A DNA stretch of 64,000 bases, taken from NCBI GenBank assembly GCA_963664035.2, contig OY760867.2:186001-250000 (forward strand), given 5' to 3'. Both the position numbers and the translations under genes were made by a program. Positions 1 through 8,153 of the stretch are shown piece after piece. The notes beneath the pieces were generated by a model that ran no database searches, was not told where the DNA came from, and was given only the letters and a program-made list of their open reading frames with translations. Origin of the DNA: G958296245 sp963664035 (lineage in GTDB: Bacteria > Chloroflexota > Dehalococcoidia > Lucifugimonadales > G958296245). Each line of letters begins with the position of its first letter. Within the stretch, counting starts at the first letter, position 1.

Positions 1-1
1 G

Positions 2-514
2 GCGACGCTCGCCGAGCTCAAGGACGGACGCCTGATGATGCTCATACGGACCACGCTGGACCGGTTCTGGGAGGCATACTCCGAGGACAAGGGGCGCTCG
101 TGGCTGGAGTTCCGGCCCTCCGACATCGACGCCAGCAACACCCCGGCCTACGTCGCCCGGCTCTCCAGCGGGCGGCTGGCGCTGGTGTGGAACCGGCTCT
201 ACGCGGAGGGCGAGACGATGGCGGTACGGCGCTCCGGCCCCGCGACCCAGGCGGCGGCCAGCAACCACCGCGACGAGCTCTCCATCGCCTTCTCGGAGGA
301 CGAGGGGCAGAGCTGGTCCGAGCCCGTGGTCTTCGCCCGCAACCCGCGCCACCCGGGCGTGATGACGCTGCCCGACGGCAGGGAGATGTTCACTGGCGGG
401 CTATCGTACCCCAAGATATTCGAGAGGCGGCCCGGGGAGATGTGGATCACCACCGGCTTCCAGGGACACCTCCGAATCAGCATGCAAGAGAGCGACTTCG
501 CCCCCGCTTCGTAG
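2..514 (+). CDS. BNR/Asp-box sialidase-like protein, 3' end only
   Basis: This is the C-terminal 170 residues of a sialidase (neuraminidase) superfamily protein; the reading frame is open from base 2, so the gene begins upstream of the window. It holds two Asp-box-type motifs (SEDKGRSW and SEDEGQSW), the short turns that repeat on the blades of the six-bladed propeller fold. The sequence aligns throughout with the C-terminal half of the next gene (shared WEAYS, NIDAS/DIDAS, GR-LVWNRLY, ELSIAFSED-G-SW and WITTGFQG), so the two are paralogs in tandem. The fold is well supported. The substrate is not: many bacterial family members act on other glycans, and the catalytic N-terminal residues are not visible here. 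It probably forms an operon with the two following genes. Confidence 0.8.
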   Translation, partial: ATLAELKDGRLMMLIRTTLDRFWEAYSEDKGRSWLEFRPSDIDASNTPAYVARLSSGRLALVWNRLYAEGETMAVRRSGPATQAAASNHRDELSIAFSEDEGQSWSEPVVFARNPRHPGVMTLPDGREMFTGGLSYPKIFERRPGEMWITTGFQGHLRISMQESDFAPAS

Positions 515-553
515 CCGCGGGGTAGACGACCAGGTCAGACGGGAGGATTGAGA

Positions 554-1591
554 ATGCCTGCGAGCCAGAGATGGACAGACCCTCGATGCACGGACCTCGA
601 CATGCCCTACGGCGGCCGGTTCATAGAGCTGAGCGACGGCCGGCTATTCACCGTCCAGAACAACACGACGCTGTTCAGCAGCGACGACGGCAAGACGTGG
701 GAGGACGGCGGGCCGGTCTACACGGGCCGCAAGCCGGGCGTCCCGCGCTCCGGCCCCATGATCAAGACCGAGGACGGCGCGATCGTCATGCTCTTCGCCG
801 ACATGAGCACCTTCAGGTCGTCGTCGCGGGGCTGGAACGACGCGGCCGGCAAGGCCCCCGACGACGTGCGTCTCGACGTGTGGAGCATCCGCAGCCTCGA
901 CGAGGGGCAGACGTGGCAGGACCGGCACCGCGTGCTGGAGGGGTACTGCGGCGCGATGATCAACATGATCCAGATGAGCCGCAACGGGCCCATCGTCGCG
1001 CCCATACAGGACCTCTGGTACGACCCTGACCGCAACGTGCAGCCGGTCTTCACGTCCGGGGACAACGGCAAGACATGGACCAAGAGCAACGTCATCGACC
1101 TCGGCGGCCACGGCCACCACGACGGCGCGATGGAGTCGATCGTGATCGAGCTGAACGACCGCCGCGTCTGGATGCTCATCCGCACCAACTGGGACTACTT
1201 CTGGGAGGCCTACTCGATGGACGAGGGGCTCTCCTGGCGGGTGATCCAGCCGACGAACATCGACGCCAGCAGCGCCCCGGGGTACATCCTGAGGCTGGCC
1301 AGTGGGCGCATGGTGCTGGTCTGGAACCGCCTCTACCCGGTGGGCGCCACGAGCTACCAGAGGCGGGCCGGGGCCTACTCCAGCGAGCCGGGCAGCTGGC
1401 ACCGCGAGGAGCTTTCCATCGCCTTCTCGGAGGACGACGGCGCGTCCTGGACGGACCCGGTCGTGCTGGCGAAGGAGGAGACCGGCCTCTCCTACCCGTA
1501 CGTGTTCGAGCGCCGGCCCGGCGAGCTGTGGATCACCACCGGCTTCCAGGGCGCGCTGCAGGTCTCCATCAAGGAGGAGGAGTGGGTATAG
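554..1591 (+). CDS. BNR/Asp-box sialidase-like glycoside hydrolase
   Basis: A 345-residue protein of the sialidase superfamily with five Asp-box-type repeats spread along its length (SSDDGKTW, SLDEGQTW, SGDNGKTW, SMDEGLSW, SEDDGASW), as expected for a six-bladed beta-propeller. There is no signal peptide, so it is probably cytoplasmic. I chose the ATG at 554 because GGGAGG ends seven bases upstream; an in-frame TTG six bases earlier abuts that ribosome-binding site and is unlikely. It is a close paralog of the upstream partial gene and lies 27 bp from a PLP-dependent aldolase-like gene on the same strand. Genes like this are often annotated exo-alpha-sialidase, but nothing in the sequence proves sialic acid as substrate. 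Confidence 0.8.
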   Translation: MPASQRWTDPRCTDLDMPYGGRFIELSDGRLFTVQNNTTLFSSDDGKTWEDGGPVYTGRKPGVPRSGPMIKTEDGAIVMLFADMSTFRSSSRGWNDAAGKAPDDVRLDVWSIRSLDEGQTWQDRHRVLEGYCGAMINMIQMSRNGPIVAPIQDLWYDPDRNVQPVFTSGDNGKTWTKSNVIDLGGHGHHDGAMESIVIELNDRRVWMLIRTNWDYFWEAYSMDEGLSWRVIQPTNIDASSAPGYILRLASGRMVLVWNRLYPVGATSYQRRAGAYSSEPGSWHREELSIAFSEDDGASWTDPVVLAKEETGLSYPYVFERRPGELWITTGFQGALQVSIKEEEWV

Positions 1592-1618
1592 CGCCCACGT
1601 AGCGAGCGGGAGAGCCTG

Positions 1619-2716
1619 ATGGACGCATACCGCCCCCTGCCGGGCACGCCGGTCGAAGAGCTTGACACGCCGTGCCTGCTGGTCGACCTGGACGCCGTGG
1701 AGAACAACTACGGCGTGGTGGCCGAGACGTACCGCGACACGGCGTGCAAGATGCGCCAGCACACCAAGAACATCAAGAGCCCCCGGCTGGCGCGTATGCA
1801 GATCGACGCGGGCGGCACGGTGGGCGGCGTCTGCACCGCCAAGGTATCCGAGGCCGAGGTGATGGTCGAGGGCGGCGTCACCGACGTGCTGGTCGCCAAC
1901 CAGGTCGCCCGGCGCGACAAGATCGCCCGTCTGTGCGCCCTGGCGCGGCGCGCCGAGGTGAAGGTCTGCGCCGACAACGCCGGCAACCTGCGCGACCTGT
2001 CGGAGGTCGCGTCGGAGCACGGCGTATCCATCGGCGTGCTCGTGGAGATACACACCGGCATGGGCCGCGCGGGCGCCCGCAGCCCGGAGCAGGCCGTCGC
2101 GCTCGCGAAGCTGGCGCGGGGGCTTCCCGGCATCGAGTTCGAGGGCGTCATGAGCCACCAGAGCTCGGAGGAGCGCGACCGCGAGGCGCGGGCGATCATC
2201 GCGCGGGACTACATCCAGATATGCCTGGACGCCGCGGCGGCCATAGAAGCGGCCGGCATTCCAGTGGAGGTCGTCTCCAGCGGCGAGACTTTTTCGTACG
2301 ACGCGGCGGCGCGCATACCCGGCGTCACCGAGGTGGAGGGCGGCACCTACGCCCTCATGGGGGAGCGCTACGGCTTCATGGAGGAGTTCCAGGTGGCCAA
2401 CAAGGTGCTGTGTACCGTCGTGAGCACGCCGAACCCAGGCGTCGCGCTCGCCGACGTCGGCTCGCGGGCGATGACGATACCGGCGGGAGACCCGCCCACC
2501 GTCGAGGGCCGGCCGGGAGTGACGGTAGAGAGGCTGCTCGACGAGCACACCGTCCTGCGCGTGGACGACGGCGACAGCCTGAGCATAGGCGACAAGCTGA
2601 CCCTGCTGCCGTACTACCAGGACATGCTGGTGAACCGCTGGGACCAGTTCGTCGCCGTGCGCGGCGGCGTGGTAGAGGAGGTCTGGGACATACCCGGCCG
2701 CGGCTGCGCCCAGTAG
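1619..2716 (+). CDS. D-threonine aldolase / D-serine dehydratase-like PLP enzyme
   Basis: A 365-residue fold-type III (alanine-racemase-like) PLP enzyme. It has the family start (LDTPCLLVDLDAVENN), the PLP-lysine region RQHTKNIKSP (Lys50 is the likely Schiff-base lysine, matching the RPHxKTHK motif of D-threonine aldolase and DSD1-type D-serine dehydratase), and the C-terminal beta domain. Family enzymes bind a divalent metal with a His and a Cys/Asp in a PxHx(C/D) motif near the C-terminus. Here that place reads P-Y-Y-Q-D (331-335): the His is Tyr333 while the Asp remains. The reaction is therefore uncertain: a D-beta-hydroxy-amino-acid lyase, or a divergent relative. The start ATG follows GGGAGAG. 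It probably shares an operon with the sialidase-like genes. Confidence 0.8.
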   Translation: MDAYRPLPGTPVEELDTPCLLVDLDAVENNYGVVAETYRDTACKMRQHTKNIKSPRLARMQIDAGGTVGGVCTAKVSEAEVMVEGGVTDVLVANQVARRDKIARLCALARRAEVKVCADNAGNLRDLSEVASEHGVSIGVLVEIHTGMGRAGARSPEQAVALAKLARGLPGIEFEGVMSHQSSEERDREARAIIARDYIQICLDAAAAIEAAGIPVEVVSSGETFSYDAAARIPGVTEVEGGTYALMGERYGFMEEFQVANKVLCTVVSTPNPGVALADVGSRAMTIPAGDPPTVEGRPGVTVERLLDEHTVLRVDDGDSLSIGDKLTLLPYYQDMLVNRWDQFVAVRGGVVEEVWDIPGRGCAQ

Positions 2717-2724
2717 CCGGCGCC

Positions 2725-3252
2725 CTAGTCGCCGCCGGAGGACCTGGACTTGCTGGGCGCGGCTATGAGCGCCACGGCGGTCGCGGCCGCAATGGCGGTC
2801 GCGGGCCACCACGGGTCAGGCTCCTCCCTGGCTATCCACCAGAAAGCGCCTGCCAGCCCGGCCAGCAGCAGCAGGTCCTCCCGCCTGTTGTCGGTCAGCC
2901 TGGCGGCCATGTACACGCACGCGGTCATGCTGAACGCTATCCATGCCCATGAGAAGGCCATCGGGGTGCGGCCGTAGCCATATACGCTGATGAGGGCGTG
3001 CCCGGACCACGCCTCCGGGAAGAGGTGGAAGCCGAGGTGCGCCGCCACTCCCAGGCAGACGCCCACGGCAAGCCAGCGGACGGGGACCGAATCGCGGCGC
3101 GACGCGGCGATGAAGAAGACCAGCGGCACCAGCGGCCCGTGGGTGAGTATGGACCTGTGCTCGACCAGGGCGATGCTCTCGTCCACGTCGGGGAACATGA
3201 GCCCCGCCGCAATCCCAAGCACAATGCCGATGAGTCCGAGTATGTATTTCAT
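2725..3252 (-). CDS. Membrane protein, YdjM/DUF457-like metal-dependent hydrolase family
   Basis: A 175-residue, mostly hydrophobic protein with about five membrane segments. Near the N-terminus it has PDVDE followed by EHRSILTHG; the pair PDxD plus HRxxTH is the hallmark of the YdjM/DUF457 family of inner-membrane proteins annotated as putative metal-dependent hydrolases. A later HLGFHLFPEAWSGHA segment adds more possible metal ligands. The tail is polar (SKSRSSGGD). It is the last gene of the minus-strand run that begins with the ABC transporter genes, 14 bp after the HicB-like gene. Its biochemical function is unproven in the family. Confidence 0.65.
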   Translation of the reverse strand: MKYILGLIGIVLGIAAGLMFPDVDESIALVEHRSILTHGPLVPLVFFIAASRRDSVPVRWLAVGVCLGVAAHLGFHLFPEAWSGHALISVYGYGRTPMAFSWAWIAFSMTACVYMAARLTDNRREDLLLLAGLAGAFWWIAREEPDPWWPATAIAAATAVALIAAPSKSRSSGGD

Positions 3253-3266
3253 ACGTTATTCAGGCG

Positions 3267-3476
3267 CTATGTGCCGTCGGTCTCGGTGAAGCCGGACTCC
3301 TCGAGCACCTCGTCCAACGTCCCGAGAATTTCACAGCCCTCCAGGAAAGCTGCGACGGCCTCTTGGAGCGACGCCTCGGCTAACTCCGGCGTATCGTCGA
3401 AACTCGACACGTTCGAATCCGGGCAGATCGCAACGTACTGCCCGTCCTGCTCGAAGACTTGAGATCGGTATTCCAT
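3267..3476 (-). CDS. Orphan HicB-like antitoxin-family protein
   Basis: A 69-residue protein with the HicB N-terminal-domain pattern: short beta strands (YRSQVFEQDGQYVAICPD), then SSFDDTPELAEASLQEAVAAF (the usual form is GDTxEEALxNLxEAL), ending LDEVLEESGF. HicB proteins are normally RNase-H-fold antitoxins of the HicA mRNA interferase. This copy has no HicA-like gene on either side and no added DNA-binding domain. It starts two bases after the transporter ATPase stop codon, so it looks translationally linked to that operon. It may be a solitary HicB-like regulator or a toxin-antitoxin remnant. Confidence 0.75.
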   Translation of the reverse strand: MEYRSQVFEQDGQYVAICPDSNVSSFDDTPELAEASLQEAVAAFLEGCEILGTLDEVLEESGFTETDGT

Positions 3477-3478
3477 GG

Positions 3479-4582
3479 TCAAAATACTAGCAGGTTCTCC
3501 GCCAGGAGCTGGACCTCGACGTTTTCGCCTACCTCGAAGTCGGACGGGCCGGTGCTGTTCTTCTCCTCGACCGTCAGCTCCGTGTCCGATCCCAGCTTCA
3601 GCAGGTAGACGGTCATGGAGCCGGAGTACATCACGGCGTCGATCACGGCGTCGAATCGGTTCTCCGACGCCTGCTCGCCTGGCTCTTGCTGCCCCTTGTG
3701 CGTCAGCCGGATGCGCTCGGGCCTGACCGCGACCGTCACCTCCTCGCCCTGCGCCATCGCCCTGGGGGCGCGCACGTGGAGCCTGCCCACGCCGTCCAGG
3801 CCCACCGTGGCGCCGTCCTCGGCGTCCGCGCCCTGGACGACCTTGCACCTGTACGAGTTCACCTTGCCGATGAAGCTGGCGACGAACAGGTTCTCCGGCC
3901 TCTCGTAGATGTCCGTGGGCGCGCCGATCTGCATGACGTGGCCCTCGTTCATCACGACCACGCGGTCGGATAGGGTCAGCGCCTCCTCCTGGTCGTGGGT
4001 CACGTAGACGCTGGTGATGCCAAGCTGGCGCTGTATCCTGAGAATCTCGAACCGCATCCCCTCCCGGAGCTTCGCGTCCAGGTTGCTCAGGGGCTCGTCC
4101 AGGAGCAGCAGGCGCGGCTCGATCACCAGGGCGCGGGCCAGCGCCACGCGCTGCTGCTGGCCGCCGCTCATCTGCTGCGGCGTCCGCTCTTCGACCTCCG
4201 GGAGACCGATCAACTCGAGGGCGTTCGTCACCCGCTCCCTGATCTCCGACTTGCCGACCTTGCGCATGCGCAGCCCGAACGCCAGGTTTTCGTAGACGGT
4301 CATGTGCGGGAACAGGGCGTAGTTCTGGAACACCAGCCCTATGTCCCTCTTGTTCGGCGGCACGTCCGACATGTCCTGGCCGTCGATGACGATGGTCCCG
4401 TTGTCGGCCCTCAGCAGGCCGGCGATCAGCCGGAGCAGCGTCGTCTTCCCGCACCCGCTCGGCCCCAGGAGGCTGACGAACTCGCCCCGGTGGACGGTCA
4501 GCGAGAAGCCGTCGACCGCCGTGACCCTCCCGTAGCGCTTGACGATGTCCCTTATCTCGACAACCGCGTCGCCGTTATTCAC
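3479..4582 (-). CDS. potA: Polyamine-type ABC transporter ATP-binding protein
   Basis: A 367-residue ATPase subunit of the spermidine/putrescine-type ABC importer family. Visible motifs: Walker A GPSGCGKTT (about 40-48), Q-loop FQNY (about 85-88), signature MSGGQQQR (138-145, with Met in place of the usual Leu), Walker B LLLLDEP (about 158-164), D-loop SNLDAK, and the switch His in VTHDQEEA. A C-terminal TOBE-type beta domain (from about 240) contains the expected AVRPERIRL motif. Two permease genes lie directly upstream on the same strand. No substrate-binding protein gene is found within the window on either side, so the transported compound (polyamine or another organic cation or acid) cannot be named. 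Confidence 0.88.
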   Translation of the reverse strand: MNNGDAVVEIRDIVKRYGRVTAVDGFSLTVHRGEFVSLLGPSGCGKTTLLRLIAGLLRADNGTIVIDGQDMSDVPPNKRDIGLVFQNYALFPHMTVYENLAFGLRMRKVGKSEIRERVTNALELIGLPEVEERTPQQMSGGQQQRVALARALVIEPRLLLLDEPLSNLDAKLREGMRFEILRIQRQLGITSVYVTHDQEEALTLSDRVVVMNEGHVMQIGAPTDIYERPENLFVASFIGKVNSYRCKVVQGADAEDGATVGLDGVGRLHVRAPRAMAQGEEVTVAVRPERIRLTHKGQQEPGEQASENRFDAVIDAVMYSGSMTVYLLKLGSDTELTVEEKNSTGPSDFEVGENVEVQLLAENLLVF

Positions 4583-4631
4583 CAGCTACAGACTCCTCCC
4601 CGCCCCGCGCATTCGCGCCGGGGCGCATTGG

Positions 4632-5528
4632 TCAGCCTCTCATCCCGCGCGGCTGCAACCTGTCCAGCCCCATACGCCATACGTATAGAAGGGACAGCAC
4701 TAGCACCATCAGTATTATGCTCTCGACCGCGCCCAGGGGCCAGTTGAGCAGCACGCCGATCTCGGCGTCTATCTCCATCGCCATCATCGTCACCTGGCCG
4801 CCGCCCAGCAGCAGCGGCGCGATGTAGGCGCTCACGCAGAGCGCGAAGACGAGGACGGTGGCGCCGAATATCCCCGGAACGAGCTGCGGCAGCGTTATGC
4901 GAAGGAAGGTCTGCAGCTTGCTGGCCCCGAGGCTGGCAGCCGCGTCCTTCAGGGTAGGGTCCATGCGCAACAGCACGGCGGCCATGGGCAGGATCGCGAA
5001 GACCATGACCTCCGTGGAGAGCTCGGCTATCACGGACGTGTCGGTGAACAGCAGCTTCACCGGCCTGTCGGTGATGCCCAGCCCGGTCAGGACCTGGTTG
5101 ACCAGCCCTCGGCTGGCGAGGATGACGATCCAGCCGTACGTACGCAGCAGCACGTCCATGAAGAGGCTGCCCACGATGAGTATCAGCACGAGCGTCTTGT
5201 GCCTCGTCACGGACCAGTAGTAGGCCACCGGGAAGGCCATCAGCAGCGTGACCAGCGTCGTTATGCCGGCTATGCGCAGCGTGTTGAGTACCACCTTGTA
5301 GTAGTAGGGGTCGGTGAAGAAGCGGCGGTAGCTCTCCAGCATCCAGGCGTCGTACATCCCGCCGTCCGAATCGTAGCCGTTGAAGCTGTAGCGGAGCAGT
5401 ATCAGCACCGCACCCAGCAGGCCCCCGAGTATCAGCAGGCCGGGGGTGAGGAAGAGGTACGGCCGCAGCACCACCAGGACGGCGACCGTCGACGACCACA
5501 GCCTCTTGCCGGCGCCGGGCTCAAGCAT
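4632..5528 (-). CDS. potB: ABC transporter permease, PotB type
   Basis: A 298-residue inner-membrane permease with about six transmembrane helices. It has the cytoplasmic EAA loop DAAASLGASKLQTFLRITLP (G at the conserved place), which docks on the ATPase. The long segment between the first and second helices (about 45-100) is typical of PotB/first-permease subunits. It overlaps the preceding permease gene by 8 bp and is followed 49 bp later by the ATPase gene, so the three form one operon. Identification as a type I importer permease is firm. The potB name rests on its pairing with a PotA-like ATPase, not on known substrate. Confidence 0.87.
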   Translation of the reverse strand: MLEPGAGKRLWSSTVAVLVVLRPYLFLTPGLLILGGLLGAVLILLRYSFNGYDSDGGMYDAWMLESYRRFFTDPYYYKVVLNTLRIAGITTLVTLLMAFPVAYYWSVTRHKTLVLILIVGSLFMDVLLRTYGWIVILASRGLVNQVLTGLGITDRPVKLLFTDTSVIAELSTEVMVFAILPMAAVLLRMDPTLKDAAASLGASKLQTFLRITLPQLVPGIFGATVLVFALCVSAYIAPLLLGGGQVTMMAMEIDAEIGVLLNWPLGAVESIILMVLVLSLLYVWRMGLDRLQPRGMRG

Positions 5529-6408
5529 CGTGGCTTCCTGTCAGGCGCTGCAGGCCCACGAGCCTGTTCACGAAATACAGCGTCGGTAATAGCAGGATGA
5601 TCTGGATCACCATGATCACCGCCACGCCCGGGTCGGCGGCCCCCTGTATGTAGTAGAGGATCCAGACCGGCAGCAGGTAGGGCGTGCCGGTCGTGAGGAA
5701 GAATGTCATTATGACGTTGCCGAAGGAGCTGTTGAACGCGAGTATGCCCGCGGCCAGCAGCCCGGGGCGGATGAGGGGCAGGGTGATGCTCCAGAAGGTC
5801 TGCAACCTGTTGGCCCCGAGGCTCAGCGCGGCGTCCTCCAGCTCGCGCTGGTAGACCGCCAGGCTGGCCAGCACCAGGATGGTGACGAAGGGCAGCGTGC
5901 TGACCACGTGGCCGATGACCATGCGCGTCGTCGTCGCCGTCAGCCCCGCCTTGTTGAAGAAGAGCAGCAGCCCTATGGCGACGACGAGGGAGGGGAACAG
6001 GATCGGGAGCAGGAAGAGGGTGCGGATCAGCTCGCGCCCGCGAAATACCCAGCGGTGCAGCGCGAACGCCGCCAGCGTGCCCGCGAACAGCCCTATGACC
6101 GTGACGAACGCCGCGACGGTGACGGTGCCGATCAGCGCCTCCCAGAAGCGGCCTGGCACTTCGGGCGGCGGGTTGCCGGTGAGGATGTCCCAGAAGGTCG
6201 CGTACCACCGCAGCGATAGGCTCTCCGGCGGGAATGTGAGGGTCTCCTCGGAGCTGAAGGTAGTGATCACGACGATCACGATGGGCAGGTAGAGGAAGGC
6301 GAAGGTCGCCAGCGCCCAGACGCGCAGCCCGACCCCCCCGAGGTCGCGTTTGAGGCCGTGCAGAACTGCCCTGCCAACGGAGGTTGCAGCCCGCGAGGAG
6401 ATGGTCAT
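5521..6408 (-). CDS. potC: ABC transporter permease, PotC type
   Basis: A 295-residue second permease of the same importer, with about six membrane helices and the EAA loop DAALSLGANRLQTFWSITLP. I start it at 6408 (MTISSRAATS), where GAGG lies eight bases upstream; a longer frame back to 6483 lacks a ribosome-binding site. It is the first gene of the operon (potC, potB, potA, hicB-like, DUF457-like). The 3' end overlaps the potB start by 8 bp. The DNA upstream is an 800-bp repeat-rich gap rather than a binding-protein gene. Confidence 0.87.
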   Translation of the reverse strand: MTISSRAATSVGRAVLHGLKRDLGGVGLRVWALATFAFLYLPIVIVVITTFSSEETLTFPPESLSLRWYATFWDILTGNPPPEVPGRFWEALIGTVTVAAFVTVIGLFAGTLAAFALHRWVFRGRELIRTLFLLPILFPSLVVAIGLLLFFNKAGLTATTTRMVIGHVVSTLPFVTILVLASLAVYQRELEDAALSLGANRLQTFWSITLPLIRPGLLAAGILAFNSSFGNVIMTFFLTTGTPYLLPVWILYYIQGAADPGVAVIMVIQIILLLPTLYFVNRLVGLQRLTGSHDA

Positions 6409-6566
6409 ATAAGCTGCCTCGATCCGCCGGGTGCGGAGCCCTGGGCCGTTGCCGCCGGCCCTTCCGTATGCGGCCCCGCTCATTGCGCGGGGCCGCGCCG
6501 GCAGCCGGAAAGCACGCGGATTCTATTGCCGCCCCGCCAACCCTGTCAAGCTCAGCGTGGTTTGGC

Positions 6567-6698
6567 CAGGGCCTTTCCATTGTTGGGATAAGTCGTGTCC
6601 GTTCTGCCCCGTATCGAGTACGGGGCAGGCCCTGAGCTTGTCGAAGGCCCGCCTGTGGTTCGACAGGCTCACCACGAACGGACTTTGGGAAGGCCCTA
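6567..6698. mobile_element. MITE-like element, copy A
   Basis: A 132-bp element starting CAGGGCCTTTCCATTG and ending GGACTTTGGGAAGGCCCTA, so its ends are imperfect inverted repeats. Inside is the CCTGAGCTTGTCGAAGG / TTCGACAGGCTCACCACGAA motif, a dispersed bacterial repeat. It is clearly homologous to copy B at 7012-7140 at both ends and in the middle. The ends match the terminal repeats of the ISAs1-like IS at 16166-17358, which suggests a non-autonomous derivative moved by that IS family. No target duplication is apparent. Confidence 0.7.
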
Positions 6699-7011
6699 GG
6701 GCTGGCGGAGGGCGTCAGCCCGGCGTCGGCCGACGGTCACATTGGTACTCGCTCGTCGAGCGGGCGAAGATTCTCCGTATCCGTAACAATCTGTAACATT
6801 TTGTCTTGTTCAGCTTTGGCTCGCGTTACAGCGTGTGACTCGAATGCGACGCTGGTCTAACGAAATGGGACGCCGATATGACCAGAATGTTACATGCCGT
6901 TCGGGCGTGCTCGGAGCGAGCTCTGAGGGGGGCGGCCCCTCCGTTCGTATTGATATTTCTCGGCATGGGAGGAGCATAGCACACGCGTTCGCTATCGGTC
7001 AAGCGCCGGAC

Positions 7012-7140
7012 CAGGGCTTTTCATTGTTAGGATAGGGTCGTACCTTGCCGTTCGTGGTGAGCCTGTCGAAGGCCCCGCCTGTGGTTCGACAGGCTCACTA
7101 CGAACGAGGCTCACCACGAACGGACTTTGGAAAGGCCCTG
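7012..7140. mobile_element. MITE-like element, copy B
   Basis: A 129-bp element starting CAGGGCTTTTCATTG and ending GACTTTGGAAAGGCCCTG. The last 18 bases differ by one base from the right end of the ISAs1-like IS (GACTTTGAAAAGGCCCTG). It contains direct and inverted copies of the GTTCGTGGTGAGCCTGTCGAA motif, one more than copy A. No open frame is supported. Confidence 0.72.
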
Positions 7141-7208
7141 CGGTTTGGCAGCCTTGCTTTGCAGGTGGGGATCGCCGTCACCATGAGACCCCTTGAGGGG
7201 ATGTGTCT

Positions 7209-8153
7209 CTACGACACAGGCGTCTTGGTTATCCGCACGGTGTAGTGGAACAGTTCATTGATGAACTCGGTCCACCTCTCGCCTTCATGCGCCAGGTCAT
7301 CGAGCAAGAAGACCTTGACTACACCCATCTGGTCCAACCTTGTCCTCATTTCCGGCGTGACGACGCCAGCGACCAGGAAGTTGACGCAGCCGGGCGGAGT
7401 GGCTTCGAAGCTCTTCTGCATCGCGCCGAGCCGCTCAAGCGCACCAGCGGGATCCTTGCCGCCTTTGATCTCGATCGTCGCCGCCTCCCTCACATCGTCC
7501 CCAACCACCTGTCGGAACAGGATGTCCGGCTCAGACCCGAAACGCATCGAGTATCCGTCGGGCAGCTGGAACTCTGTCGCGTCCTCGCTCTGTTCCAAGA
7601 TCATCCCACGGCTGTCGAGCCAATTCCGGATACGAGTCTTCACCAGGTTTTCGGCGTCGCGGCCTATGATATTGCGGAAGGTACCATCCAAGCCTATGCC
7701 CATGTTGGCGATGATGTTCCGGTAGCCGTTCTCCAGCGTCCAGTTGGTCGTACCCTCGATGATGGAGGAAATCACCGCGTTGTACAGTCGAGCGACGCTC
7801 GTGCTCTGCTGCTCCGTGATGCGCGACTTGCGCGATCCGTCTTCCCACGAGGCTACGGCCACGGCGATATCGGCCACTCGCTTCTGCGGCAGCATCGCAA
7901 TCCCCCGGTAGTATTGCGAAGTCCGGGGATGTTCTCGGAGAAGCTGTGGGTGCGCAAACACCTTCTTGGGCTCAATGCCGGATGCGGCTACGAATTCCCA
8001 TGCCTGCTCGCTGATCACCAGATCGTCTAGCGGACGGAAGTCCAGTTCGCCTGTGAAGCTGTCGATGAGCTCACGCAGGGCGTGGTCTGTCCGATGACGG
8101 ATCCTCTCCGACATCAACGTCGACCTGAGCCGCGCGTCGTCGAGGCCGGTCAC
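7209..8153 (-). CDS. XcyI-like type II restriction endonuclease
   Basis: A 314-residue protein resembling XcyI-family restriction enzymes (XcyI cuts CCCGGG). Shared features from memory of the family are the N-terminal block LLREHPRTSQYYRGIAMLPQ and the C-terminal nuclease core: Asp210 in EPDIL, then IEIKGGKD with Glu228 and Lys230, a PD-(D/E)XK catalytic set. I start at GTG 8153, which overlaps the methyltransferase stop as GTGA; the first ATG is 8114. The DNA methyltransferase directly upstream supports a complete type II R-M system. CCCGGG as target is inference from family only. Confidence 0.8.
   Translation of the reverse strand: MTGLDDARLRSTLMSERIRHRTDHALRELIDSFTGELDFRPLDDLVISEQAWEFVAASGIEPKKVFAHPQLLREHPRTSQYYRGIAMLPQKRVADIAVAVASWEDGSRKSRITEQQSTSVARLYNAVISSIIEGTTNWTLENGYRNIIANMGIGLDGTFRNIIGRDAENLVKTRIRNWLDSRGMILEQSEDATEFQLPDGYSMRFGSEPDILFRQVVGDDVREAATIEIKGGKDPAGALERLGAMQKSFEATPPGCVNFLVAGVVTPEMRTRLDQMGVVKVFLLDDLAHEGERWTEFINELFHYTVRITKTPVS

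Larger units (their letters stand above)
6409..7208. other. Repeat-rich intergenic region
   Basis: No convincing gene lies between the transporter operon and the restriction endonuclease gene, which face the same way. The stretch contains two copies of a ~130-bp MITE-like repeat (listed separately) separated by about 310 bp of unique, less GC-rich sequence (6699-7011). No clear promoter for potC was identified. Confidence 0.6.

Noticed and set aside
644..2812. A 722-codon minus-strand open frame opposite the sialidase-like and aldolase-like genes.
   Set aside because: It crosses two well-supported plus-strand genes and reads as low-complexity Arg/Ala/His-rich sequence without any family motif.
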